From assembly GCA_038868115.1 (NCBI GenBank), contig JAWBXA010000033.1, positions 1 to 7,340 of the forward strand: 7,340 nucleotides of DNA, read 5' to 3'. A program made the translations under genes and the position numbers. The stretch comes from JAGTQI01 sp038868115 (GTDB lineage Archaea > Thermoproteota > Bathyarchaeia > Bathyarchaeales > Bathycorpusculaceae). Positions 1-5,586 of this stretch are shown here, piece after piece (within the stretch, counting starts at the first letter, position 1; each line of letters opens with the position of its first letter). Below the pieces are notes generated by a model. That model was not told where the DNA came from. It saw nothing but the letters and a program-made list of their open reading frames with translations, and made no database searches.

Positions 1-389
1 GTGTTTATGCCTAAGGCTTTAAGATGCTTCGCCCTTTTTTCACCTATACCCTTAACTTTAGTTAATGGTGTTCCAGCATGAGTTACCTCCACAACTTTTT
101 CTTCAACTGCCACAGTTGGTGCTGGAGATGGTTGTGCGGGTTGAATAGGTTGTACTGGAGAAGGAGGCGGAGGTGCTGGTGGTGTAGCCACCGCTGTACA
201 CACTTTTGCTTTTGGCCTTTGAGTGTAACCTAGCCCGATAAAGAAAATCCCTAAAACAGTGGTCGCAACAATCCAAAGTTCTACTGGTTGTATTTGATAG
301 GCGAACACAATAACCGGAATTGTGAAGAATATTATGGCTACTGTGTATATGGCGTAATCTGAGCGCATTTCGTCTTTCTCCCTACTCAT
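1..389 (-). CDS. Membrane-anchored helix-hairpin-helix protein, N-terminal part (runs off the window)
   Basis: Read from ATG at 389 down to base 1 with no stop: 129 codons, C-terminus missing. After a charged N-terminus (MSREKDEMRS) come two hydrophobic segments, about residues 12-31 and 38-54, joined by a short polar turn. A Pro/Ala/Gln/Val-rich linker follows (about 67-92, with runs such as PPAPPPPSP), then an acidic stretch and KVKGIGEKRAKHLKALGI (about 111-128). That last segment is a typical helix-hairpin-helix, with GIG as the hairpin. Such HhH segments usually bind DNA non-specifically or mediate protein contacts. The layout suggests a small membrane protein holding an HhH domain on a flexible tether, probably on the cytoplasmic side; function unknown. 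A TATA-like box 17 nt upstream of the ATG implies a leaderless message. It is downstream of, and co-oriented with, the malic enzyme gene but has its own promoter. Confidence 0.8.
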   Translation of the reverse strand, partial: MSREKDEMRSDYAIYTVAIIFFTIPVIVFAYQIQPVELWIVATTVLGIFFIGLGYTQRPKAKVCTAVATPPAPPPPSPVQPIQPAQPSPAPTVAVEEKVVEVTHAGTPLTKVKGIGEKRAKHLKALGIN

Positions 390-405
390 CTATTTTCATA
401 GAATT

Positions 406-419
406 GTTTAAATAATTTT
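406..419 (-). promoter_or_regulatory. TATA box for the HhH membrane protein
   Basis: On the minus strand the AT-rich element AAAATTATTTAAAC is centred about 22 nt upstream of the ATG at 389. With the usual archaeal spacing of about 25 nt to the start site, transcription would begin at or next to the ATG. This fits a leaderless transcript, and no Shine-Dalgarno sequence is visible. Confidence 0.5.
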
Positions 420-463
420 CTACAGAATTCAAAAGAGAGTAGATTTTTGGGCGTTTTAACCGT

Positions 464-1846
464 TTACTTTAGCAATTCCTCTTCTGGAGGCGGCTTCTTT
501 ATCAATCCTTCCATCATTAGCACTTTTAGACTTTCTCTAGCGTTCTTTATTATTGAAACTGCCCTTTCATAGAGTTCTTGTCTGCTGAGTTTTACTCTAG
601 CTACGCCTTGCTCTATGGATTTTAGGGCGCATGCCACTGCCTCACGTGGGAAGACCTCCCACTCTTCCATTCTTGGAAGTATGTCGTCTTCATGCATGCC
701 TCTTTCCTCGGCGAACTTGGCAAGCTCCTCTGCAGCTGCAATGCACATGTCATCAGTAACCGTTTTCGCCTTCACGTCTAAAACCCCTCGGAAAATTGCT
801 GGAAAGCCCAAACTGTTGTTTACCTGGTTTGGAAAGTCGCTTCTCCCAGTTGCCACAATGCGTGCTCCAGCCTCTTTTGCTTCCCATGGCCATATTTCCG
901 GTATTGGGTTTGCACATGCAAAGACTATGGCGTTGTCCGCCATTGTGGCAACCCACTCCTTCTTTATTGTTCCTGGTCCAGGTTTTGATGCTGCCACCAC
1001 GGCGTCTACGCCTTTGAAGGCCTTTGCCATGTCGCCTGTTCTGCCCTCAGCATTTGTTATTTGAGCAAGCTCGTACTTCCATGGGTCTTCTTCTTTTGAC
1101 AAGTCTTTTCTTCCAGCATAGATTATACCTTTAGTGTCCACCATTATTATGTTTCCAGGCTTTACGCCCCACCTTATTAAGACGTAGGCTGTTCGGATGT
1201 TGGCTGCCCCGGCGCCCACGAGGGTTATTAAGCTCTCTTTTGGTTTTTTGCCGACTATTTTGAAGGCGTTTATTAAACCCGCCAATATAACTGTGGCTGT
1301 TCCCTGTTGGTCGTCGTGCCAAACCGGGATTTGCAGTCGTTTTCGGGTTTCTTCTAGGACATAGAAGCATTTGGGCTTTTCAATGTCTTCTAGGTTTATT
1401 CCGCCAAATGAAGGTTCTATTAGCTCGCATGCACGGACAATTTCTTCAGGATCTTTGGTTTTTAGACATATTGGGAATGCGTCAACACCTCCAAGATACT
1501 TGAAGAGTAGGGCTTTTCCTTCCATGACCGGCATGGCTGCCTCAGGGCCTATGTCGCCTAAACCCAAAACACGGGTGCCGTCGGAGATAACAGCCACATA
1601 GTTCCAACGATTTGTTAATTCAAAAACTTTTTCTGGGTTTGCCTGAATTTCTTTACATGGAGCTGCAACACCAGGCGTATACCATATTGCAAAATCGTCC
1701 GGACTTGTTATGGCGCATTTTGGCATAACTTGAACCTTTCCCTCGTAAAACTTGTGCATGGGCGGTGCAAGCTGTGAAGGTTTTTTTGCCTTCGCGAGAA
1801 GCTCTTCGACTGTTGGTTTTCTCTCCTCTTTTTTAGCTGAGCCCAT
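464..1846 (-). CDS. NAD(P)-dependent malic enzyme (oxaloacetate-decarboxylating)
   Basis: 460 aa. It catalyses oxidative decarboxylation of malate to pyruvate with reduction of NAD(P), linking the TCA cycle to pyruvate metabolism in the cytoplasm. Malic-domain landmarks are visible: WYTPGVAAPC (catalytic Tyr56), SDGTRVLGLGDIGPEAAMPV (88-107), GKALLFK with the candidate base Lys111, and NLEDI (metal ligands near Glu153/Asp154). HDDQQGTA carries the metal-binding Asp178/179. The NAD(P) Rossmann fold begins at ITLVGAGAAN (207-216), and MVDTKG puts Asp237 at the end of the second strand. The acidic residue hints at NAD use, but cofactor preference is not settled by this. ANPIPEIWP (312-320) and GRSDFPNQVNN (334-344) are also typical. 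Length matches short archaeal/bacterial malic enzymes without the phosphotransacetylase-like domain of long MaeB. ATG start at 1846; only a weak GAGACGAT-like RBS precedes it. Confidence 0.95.
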   Translation of the reverse strand: MGSAKKEERKPTVEELLAKAKKPSQLAPPMHKFYEGKVQVMPKCAITSPDDFAIWYTPGVAAPCKEIQANPEKVFELTNRWNYVAVISDGTRVLGLGDIGPEAAMPVMEGKALLFKYLGGVDAFPICLKTKDPEEIVRACELIEPSFGGINLEDIEKPKCFYVLEETRKRLQIPVWHDDQQGTATVILAGLINAFKIVGKKPKESLITLVGAGAANIRTAYVLIRWGVKPGNIIMVDTKGIIYAGRKDLSKEEDPWKYELAQITNAEGRTGDMAKAFKGVDAVVAASKPGPGTIKKEWVATMADNAIVFACANPIPEIWPWEAKEAGARIVATGRSDFPNQVNNSLGFPAIFRGVLDVKAKTVTDDMCIAAAEELAKFAEERGMHEDDILPRMEEWEVFPREAVACALKSIEQGVARVKLSRQELYERAVSIIKNARESLKVLMMEGLIKKPPPEEELLK

Positions 1847-2017
1847 TACTAATCGTCTCTTTTTTCAATAAGAATTTGTTACTTCACACATTACAGCTTT
1901 AAGGGTTGCGGTAGAACTTGCATAAACTTAAAGTTGTATCATGAACTTTTAATTCAAATTTGCGGTTCATAACATAAATATTTTGGCTGGAACTTACATC
2001 CGTCAAAGGAAAACGCG

Positions 2018-2058
2018 TTTAAGTGCAACCAAAACGCATGCGCATCTCTAAAAGGGGG
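2018..2058 (+). promoter_or_regulatory. TATA box and RBS for the 2065 operon
   Basis: TTTAAGTG at 2018-2025 lies about 43 nt before the ATG at 2065, so transcription would start near 2047. A purine-rich AAAGGGGG (2051-2058) sits 6 nt before the ATG as a plausible ribosome binding site. The 218-bp divergent spacer shared with the malic enzyme gene also has short inverted repeats (AACTTAAAGTT at 1925-1935; ATGAAC/GTTCAT at 1941-1946 and 1965-1970) that could be regulator sites. Confidence 0.45.
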
Positions 2059-2064
2059 CAATAA

Positions 2065-2286
2065 ATGTCAGTGATCTATAAGATTGAACTTTTAACAGTG
2101 ATTAGCTTAACACCGATTTATGCTTTCCAAAATTTTTACCCAGATTTTATTTATGCTTTCTTTAACGCTCTTCCATTGTTGCCTGCAGTACTTTTAGGGT
2201 TGATTATTTCTGAAAATGAAAACTTGGATGGTCGTGAATACCTTTTCTCTTTAAATGACCTTCCACGTACGCATAGAGAGCTTTGA
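2065..2286 (+). CDS. Small hydrophobic membrane protein, unknown function
   Basis: 73 aa. I do not recognise a family. Residues about 8-22 (LLTVISLTPIYAF) and about 29-48 (IYAFFNALPLLPAVLLGLII) are hydrophobic enough for one certain and one possible membrane helix. The C-terminal 25 residues are polar and mixed-charge (ENENLDGREYL, then PRTHREL). A TATA-like box and a G-rich RBS precede the ATG, which supports a real gene despite the short length. The next gene begins about 22 nt after this stop if its GGTGA-preceded ATG is used, so the two are probably cotranscribed and may work together. Nothing in the sequence shows catalytic residues. Confidence 0.6.
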   Translation: MSVIYKIELLTVISLTPIYAFQNFYPDFIYAFFNALPLLPAVLLGLIISENENLDGREYLFSLNDLPRTHREL

Positions 2287-2308
2287 GCCACTATGGGTGA
2301 CTTGGAGG

Positions 2309-2617
2309 ATGGAGGCCTTCAAAAAAGCTTTGATGGAGGCTGTCAACGAAGGGTTACTCATGTTGGGGGAAAGCGGGAGGGAGGTCATTTACTTTCGCCT
2401 CATACACTCTTACGCCCTCAAGAGGGAGGATATCCCCAGCAATCCGGAAATTTTTGTCAAATGTCTAAGAGGCATTTTTGGTTCCGGTGCAGAGGTTATT
2501 GAAAGAGCCATTATTAAAAACCTATATAAGAGGCTTGGACTGGAGTTCCGTGCCAAGAAAGATTTTAGCTTTTTGGAATATTTAAATGAAGCTAGAAAAG
2601 CCTTTAAGGAAGGCTGA
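2309..2617 (+). CDS. NitrOD5-like domain protein
   Basis: 102 aa from ATG 2309. The whole chain resembles the NitrOD5 domain, an all-helical module common in Thaumarchaeota and Bathyarchaeia, often as an output domain of archaeal signalling proteins and also stand-alone. The pattern visible is an N-terminal ALMEAVNEGLLMLGESG helix and EVIYFRLIHSYALKREDIP. It continues with PEIFVKCLRGIFGSGAEVIE, IIKNLYKRLGLEF, and a closing FSFLEYLNEARKAF helix. The molecular role of the domain is not established. Start choice: an upstream in-frame ATG at 2255 would add 18 residues but overlaps the previous gene by 32 nt and has no RBS. ATG 2309 is preceded by GGGTGA (2295-2300) and GGAGG (2304-2308), so I prefer it. 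The assignment is from pattern memory, not a search. Confidence 0.75.
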   Translation: MEAFKKALMEAVNEGLLMLGESGREVIYFRLIHSYALKREDIPSNPEIFVKCLRGIFGSGAEVIERAIIKNLYKRLGLEFRAKKDFSFLEYLNEARKAFKEG

Positions 2618-2658
2618 ATTAAAAAGTTTGGTGAAAATTAAAGGACACTCATCAGTTG

Positions 2659-3135
2659 TTAGTATTCTTTTTGGCGGAACCTGCCTCTTCTCTTCCCTTC
2701 TCCGAAATCCCTTATGCTTCTCCCCCTGAAAAGGCGCCTTTGCTGTTCGTAAACTTTTGATGAAAGATTGTTTTGCATGTTCACTTCAACGATTAATGCT
2801 TCTTTTGCGACTTCGAGTGTGCCGTATCTCCCCACGTTTAGGCGCATTCTTCCCTTAAACAGGGTTACGTAGCCGTTTCCTATGCTTATTGTTTCGCCCT
2901 CCTTGACCTTGGCTATGTTGTCGTCCCACAGGGTTAGGTATATGCATCCCGTTTCGTCGCCTATTAGGGCGTCGCAAACCTTATGGGATGCCCCGTCCCT
3001 TCCAGAAGCTATATCTCTAACTTCGCTTTTTGAGACAACTTTTGCCTTCACGTTTACAGCCCTTGAGGCAGGGGTCAGTTCACACACTTTTACGTCTACT
3101 GGTTTTCTGCTTCTCAAAAAACCTTCAACTGCCAA
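2659..3135 (-). CDS. ssb: Single-stranded DNA-binding protein, single OB fold (Sulfolobus SSB type)
   Basis: 158 aa. It would bind and protect ssDNA in replication and repair. The OB fold spans about residues 14-112 and follows crenarchaeal SSB closely: ALIGDETGCIYLTLWDDNI, VKEGETISI, then GYVTLFKGRMRLNVG. Of the three ssDNA-stacking aromatics in Sulfolobus SSB (Trp56, Trp75, Phe79), Trp70 and Phe93 here correspond to the first and third, and Tyr89 replaces the second. The tail after about residue 115 is flexible and basic, with Arg-rich patches (RRLFRGRS, GKRRGRFRQKEY), and lacks the acidic C-terminal tip seen in Sulfolobus. The start is TTG at 3135, with AGGTG ten nt upstream. It converges with the NitrOD5-like gene, leaving only 41 bp between stops. 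A related OB-fold RNA-binding role cannot be excluded. Confidence 0.88.
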   Translation of the reverse strand: MAVEGFLRSRKPVDVKVCELTPASRAVNVKAKVVSKSEVRDIASGRDGASHKVCDALIGDETGCIYLTLWDDNIAKVKEGETISIGNGYVTLFKGRMRLNVGRYGTLEVAKEALIVEVNMQNNLSSKVYEQQRRLFRGRSIRDFGEGKRRGRFRQKEY

Positions 3136-3180
3136 ATCTAATCAACACCTTTAACTGATGCAAGAACATATCACCGACTC

Positions 3181-3190
3181 TTTACTTAAG
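3181..3190 (-). promoter_or_regulatory. TATA box for ssb
   Basis: CTTAAGTAAA on the minus strand is centred about 50 nt upstream of the TTG start. It predicts transcription from about 3160 and a roughly 25-nt leader that contains the AGGTG ribosome binding site. Confidence 0.45.
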
Positions 3191-3556
3191 CATTTTGGTC
3201 ATTTAGGGCGACCTTCTCCCCATTCGCCTGTAGGGAGTTCCCGGTTATGAAAATGACAAGTCTATCTTTAAACTCTGCTAGCAAGCTAGAATGAGGCGTT
3301 TCCCATTATCCGTAAAGGCAAACGGGTATCGTTGCGCCAAGCTGTAGAGTACCTTTTGCAATTCTTCTCGAAGTATTTTCAAAGCACCGAGTCAGAACAT
3401 TAGCTTTAGCCATGTGTTCTACATTTGCCATGCGACACGGACGTTGCAGACTGAAGAAACTAAAATCTCGGCTTTCGCACCGGCTTCAACTTTTCTAATT
3501 TCGCTTATGACCTTCAATTGAAAATCAGCCACGCTTACAGAAGCTTTGCCTCGTTA
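3189..3556 (-). pseudogene. Possible decayed coding sequence, family not recognised
   Basis: Three open stretches follow each other on the minus strand. From 3553 to 3422 there are 44 codons with protein-like composition (SVADFQLKVISEIRKVEAG, then AKAEILVSSVCNVRVA), ending at TAG 3419-3421. A second frame overlaps near 3428 and runs 40 codons to TAA at 3306-3308 (MANVEHMAKANVLTR, TLQLGATIPVCLYG). The same frame continues past that TAA for 39 codons to 3189 (LLAEFKDRLVIFITGNSL). One frameshift plus one in-frame stop would explain this as the 3' part of a broken gene ending just upstream of ssb. I could not place it in a family. Such runs could also arise by chance, so confidence is low. Confidence 0.35.
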
Positions 3557-3924
3557 TAAACTACTTTCGCCTCGCTCTTGATTCTCCATTAATTTCTTGT
3601 ATCGGTTAGACTTCACTATCCTAAGTAGGTGGCGCCGATGGCTTGCGCAAGTCTTCTATTGGAAGTTATTACTGTTTAAGCACCTCCGTCGTGATAACAG
3701 CACATCACTTCAAAACTCCATAAGCAACAATAAGTTCATTGTTGAAAGCGCGGTTTCGCAGCAGAAGCAAAATCAGCAACTTCACCTCAACCCTTTCCTC
3801 ACAGCCTAAGCATCAATCTTTTTCATATCATGAAGTCTCGTGAGGAGCGATATTCAATCATCGGTTCGCTTTCGACGTATGATGCCAACACTCACTGGGC
3901 GAAGAGATTTAGGCGAATGCTCGC
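3557..3924. other. Long gap without a supportable gene
   Basis: No reading frame here looks coding on either strand. On the minus strand short fragments (for example RRLAQAIGATYLG and RYKKLMENQERGES) sit in different frames separated by stops, so this may be the older, more eroded 5' part of the same dead gene. Two local symmetries are visible: a 10-bp palindrome CTTGCGCAAG at 3642-3651, and a hairpin CAACAAT/ATTGTTG (3725-3731 and 3738-3744, 6-nt loop). No tRNA, RNase P or SRP RNA hallmark was found. Confidence 0.4.
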
Positions 3925-4227
3925 TTATTCCTTGTTTGTTGCCTCGTTGATCTGCTGTTCCATCATGTGCCCACGGCAATAGACTAACGCCTTTTTGACG
4001 CCGGGAACTTTAAGTGCTTCTCGTTTTACGTCCATGGCTAGTTTGAAGGCTATTGGACAGAATGGACTTGAAGGGATAAACTCGATCTTAACCACTCCGA
4101 ATCCCTCTTCTCTGACGCTTTTAATCATGTGCATCTCTGCAAACGTCATCCCAGTCTCTGGGTCGACAACCTTACCGACAGCCTCATATACTTTACTTTC
4201 CAACTCATTCACGCTTAACACATCCAA
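3925..4227 (-). CDS. MIP18/DUF59 family protein (SufT/PaaD-like Fe-S assembly factor)
   Basis: 100 aa from TTG 4227. Proteins of this family help assemble or deliver iron-sulfur clusters in the cytoplasm. Visible hallmarks are the N-terminal helix followed by KVVDPETGMTF (19-29, the family VxDPE motif), the strand VVKIEFIPSSPFCPIA with the conserved Cys57, and the helix up to VPGVKKALV. The end, VYCRGHMMEQQINEAT, carries Cys84 and His87 in place of the more usual W-x-P-W-T segment. The start is uncertain: TTG 4227 is the first possible codon after an in-frame stop. GTG 4212 (giving VNELESKVYEAV) has a GGATGTG ribosome binding site 6 nt upstream and may be the true start. Both neighbouring gaps are unexplained; the one upstream holds the nested inverted-repeat element. 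Confidence 0.85.
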   Translation of the reverse strand: MDVLSVNELESKVYEAVGKVVDPETGMTFAEMHMIKSVREEGFGVVKIEFIPSSPFCPIAFKLAMDVKREALKVPGVKKALVYCRGHMMEQQINEATNKE

Positions 4228-4279
4228 ATTTCTTTAGAAATAAGGAGATGCCAAAAAATGTTATGGTTTTTAGCAGCCA

Positions 4280-4478
4280 GTTTTCCGGTTACATCCGCCA
4301 GCTTAAAGCCATAGTCTAAGATAAGAAAGCCCTAACCTCACACCTTTAAACAGCAGTATTTTGTGGGCTTTGACGACTTAGGCTGGTTATGAGCGCATGC
4401 AGTCATGGTCTGATAGGCGTTTCGCTGTTTAATACTGAAACTCCGGTCTTATTCTTCAATGGCTTAGCACCGGAAAAC
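4280..4478 (-). other. Nested inverted-repeat element: candidate structured RNA/leader or MITE-like element
   Basis: A perfect 10-bp pair, GTTTTCCGGT (4280-4289) and ACCGGAAAAC (4469-4478), encloses further nested complementary arms. These are AAGCCAT (4306-4312) with ATGGCTT (4459-4465), ATAAGA (4321-4326) with TCTTAT (4447-4452), and AAACAGC (4348-4354) with GCTGTTT (4424-4430). A fifth pair, CAGTATT (4354-4360) with AATACTG (4431-4437), crosses the innermost helix, so it would form a pseudoknot or an alternative pairing. A TATA box at 4507-4514 on the minus strand would start a transcript near 4485, just outside the outer arm and leading into the DUF59 gene. It is therefore readable as a structured 5' leader or separate ncRNA. 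Against this, minus-strand coding-like fragments occur here, and terminal inverted repeats would also suit a small transposon derivative, though I see no target-site duplication. Confidence 0.35.
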
Positions 4479-4506
4479 GCGTTAGAATAGGCATAAACTT
4501 TGCCAA

Positions 4507-4514
4507 CATATAAA
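4507..4514 (-). promoter_or_regulatory. TATA box upstream of the inverted-repeat element and DUF59 gene
   Basis: TTTATATG on the minus strand is a good archaeal TATA box. It lies 36 nt downstream of the adenosyltransferase stop and about 26 nt before the expected start near 4485. It sits inside a small hairpin (AACAT/ATGTT, 4505-4519). No comparably good TATA box is seen closer to the DUF59 start, so this could be that gene's promoter with a leader of about 260 nt. Confidence 0.4.
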
Positions 4515-4538
4515 ATGTTAAGCCTTTAAGCTTTCAAT

Positions 4539-4551
4539 AACTTTTAAAGTT
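4539..4551. other. AT-rich palindrome at the end of the adenosyltransferase gene
   Basis: AACTTTTAAAGTT is a near-perfect palindrome (6-bp arms around one base) overlapping the last base of the stop codon region. It may assist transcript termination or act as a second TATA-like element for the downstream region; the sequence does not decide. Confidence 0.25.
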
Positions 4552-5063
4552 CAGTATTGTATGCCTTTTGTTGTAACCATTTCATCCGGATGCTTAATGT
4601 CAACAATTTCGTTTACGAATTCAGCCCTCTCAATCAATTCTTTTGGAGCAAAACGTCCAGTCAAAACAACATCTGTTTTCTTTGGAATTTTATCCAAAAA
4701 TTCCAGAACCTCTTTTACATCTAGAAGTTTACAGTGTAAAGCCAGATTAATCTCGTCTAAGACAAGCAAGTGGGGCTTTTTCTCTCTGACAATTTTCTCT
4801 GCGAATCTCAATGCTTTCTTAGCCAGTTTTTTGTCTTCCTCGCCTAGATTGCTTAGTCCATGCCATCCTTTTCGTCCAAACTGGTAAATCTCATAGTAGG
4901 GCGCTAGCATCTTCCTAATTTTATATTCCCCGGTGTTTTTCCACCATTTCAAGAACTGGATTATGACAACCTTGTGCTTATGCCCAATGGAGCGTAATGC
5001 TAGCCCCAAAGCGTTTGTTGTTTTACCGGCGCCAGTTCCAGTGTATAGGTAGATGTAGCCCAA
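4551..5063 (-). CDS. cobA: ATP:corrinoid (cob(I)alamin) adenosyltransferase, CobA/CobO/BtuR family
   Basis: 170 aa from TTG 5063. It transfers the adenosyl group of ATP to the reduced cobalt of corrinoids, making adenosylcobamide. The P-loop is TGTGAGKTT (residues 8-16), followed by NALGLALRSIG, VVIIQFLKWW (typical substrate-side segment), VLDEINLAL with Asp103/Glu104 (Walker B-like), and VVLTGRFAPKELIERAEFVNEI. The last segment matches the family LTGR-x-AP motif with Phe replacing the usual Gly. The C-terminus KGIQY is typical, so the gene is complete. The frame stays open to ATG 5195, but that start would overlap the divergent aIF2 beta gene. TTG 5063 gives the usual family N-terminus, has GGCGGG six nt upstream, and lies the right distance from a minus-strand TATA box at 5106-5114. 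ATG 5126 is the alternative. No other cobamide genes are in view, so salvage is as likely as synthesis. Confidence 0.92.
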   Translation of the reverse strand: MGYIYLYTGTGAGKTTNALGLALRSIGHKHKVVIIQFLKWWKNTGEYKIRKMLAPYYEIYQFGRKGWHGLSNLGEEDKKLAKKALRFAEKIVREKKPHLLVLDEINLALHCKLLDVKEVLEFLDKIPKKTDVVLTGRFAPKELIERAEFVNEIVDIKHPDEMVTTKGIQY

Positions 5064-5105
5064 ACATTTCCCGCCATAATGTTTTTCGTTATTTTGTGTA
5101 TTAAG

Positions 5106-5115
5106 TTTTAAATAG
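5106..5115. promoter_or_regulatory. Near-symmetric TATA box between cobA and aIF2 beta
   Basis: TTTTAAATAG reads on the plus strand as a TATA box about 41 nt before the aIF2 beta ATG, predicting a start near 5135. On the minus strand CTATTTAAAA reads as a TATA box about 47 nt before the adenosyltransferase TTG, predicting a start near 5085. Only 87 bp separate the two start codons, and I see no second good TATA box for either gene, so it may serve both directions. Confidence 0.5.
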
Positions 5116-5150
5116 AATGATTCCATTACGTCTTCTCGGAGCATTCGCCA

Positions 5151-5561
5151 ATGAAATATGACTATGAAGCGCTGCTTAAAAGAGCGCGTTCCCAACTTCC
5201 AGAAGTGACTTCAAAATGGGAGAGGTTGGAGGTTCCAAGCCTCCATTATACGGTTGTAGGCATGCGTACAATCGTGCAAAATTTTAAGGAAGTAGCTGAA
5301 ACATTAAATCGGGACCCCCAGCATATTTTAAAGTTTCTGACAGGAGAGTTGGCGACAGCGGCAATAATGCAAGAGTCGCGCGTTATTTTTCAGGGAAAGT
5401 TTCCAAGAGAAACCATTGAGCGTCTTCTTAAGCGATACGTGGAAACCTTTGTCACATGCCCAGTTTGCAAGCGTCCGGACACAAAAATTGTGAAGGAGAA
5501 GCGCCTATCCTTCCTTGTATGTGAGGCTTGCGGGGCAAAGTCCTCTGTTAGGCACTTGTAA
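5151..5561 (+). CDS. eif2b: Translation initiation factor aIF2 subunit beta
   Basis: 136 aa, full length for the archaeal protein. It is a subunit of the heterotrimeric aIF2 that brings initiator Met-tRNA to the small ribosomal subunit. The short N-terminal helix (YEALLKRARSQLP) is the part that contacts the gamma subunit. The central alpha-beta domain follows, with the characteristic TIVQNFKEVAETLNRDP and HILKFLTGELATAA. Next come FPRETIERLLKRYVETFVTC and a C-terminal zinc ribbon with Cys103, Cys106, Cys124 and Cys127 (CPVC and CEAC). The ATG is preceded by GGAG (5138-5141) at 9-nt spacing and by the TATA box at 5106-5114. It heads a plus-strand run of translation genes. The symbol follows the common label for archaeal aIF2 beta. 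Confidence 0.96.
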   Translation: MKYDYEALLKRARSQLPEVTSKWERLEVPSLHYTVVGMRTIVQNFKEVAETLNRDPQHILKFLTGELATAAIMQESRVIFQGKFPRETIERLLKRYVETFVTCPVCKRPDTKIVKEKRLSFLVCEACGAKSSVRHL

Positions 5562-5586
5562 GAGCGTTTGAGAGTTGAAGTGCTAC

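Noticed and set aside
615..1064. 149-residue plus-strand open frame opposite the malic enzyme
   Set aside because: It lies wholly antisense to a clearly conserved enzyme, has a Ser/Ala-rich composition typical of a shadow frame, and no RBS or promoter.
1925..1970. Inverted repeats between malic enzyme and the 2065 gene as an operator
   Set aside because: Arms are only 5-6 bp in AT-rich DNA and expected by chance; mentioned in the promoter entry but not claimed.
2882..3154. 90-residue plus-strand open frame opposite ssb
   Set aside because: Fully antisense to the conserved OB-fold coding sequence and without start signals.
3597..3809. 70-residue plus-strand open frame in the gene-free gap
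   Set aside because: No RBS, odd composition (Gln/Asn/Leu/Arg-rich) and no family resemblance; coding-like signal in this area, if any, is on the minus strand.
3200..4550. tRNA, RNase P RNA or SRP RNA in the gaps
   Set aside because: I looked for T-loop motifs, the GAGGAAAGTCC and ACAGAA blocks of RNase P, and the SRP helix-8 core on both strands and did not find them.
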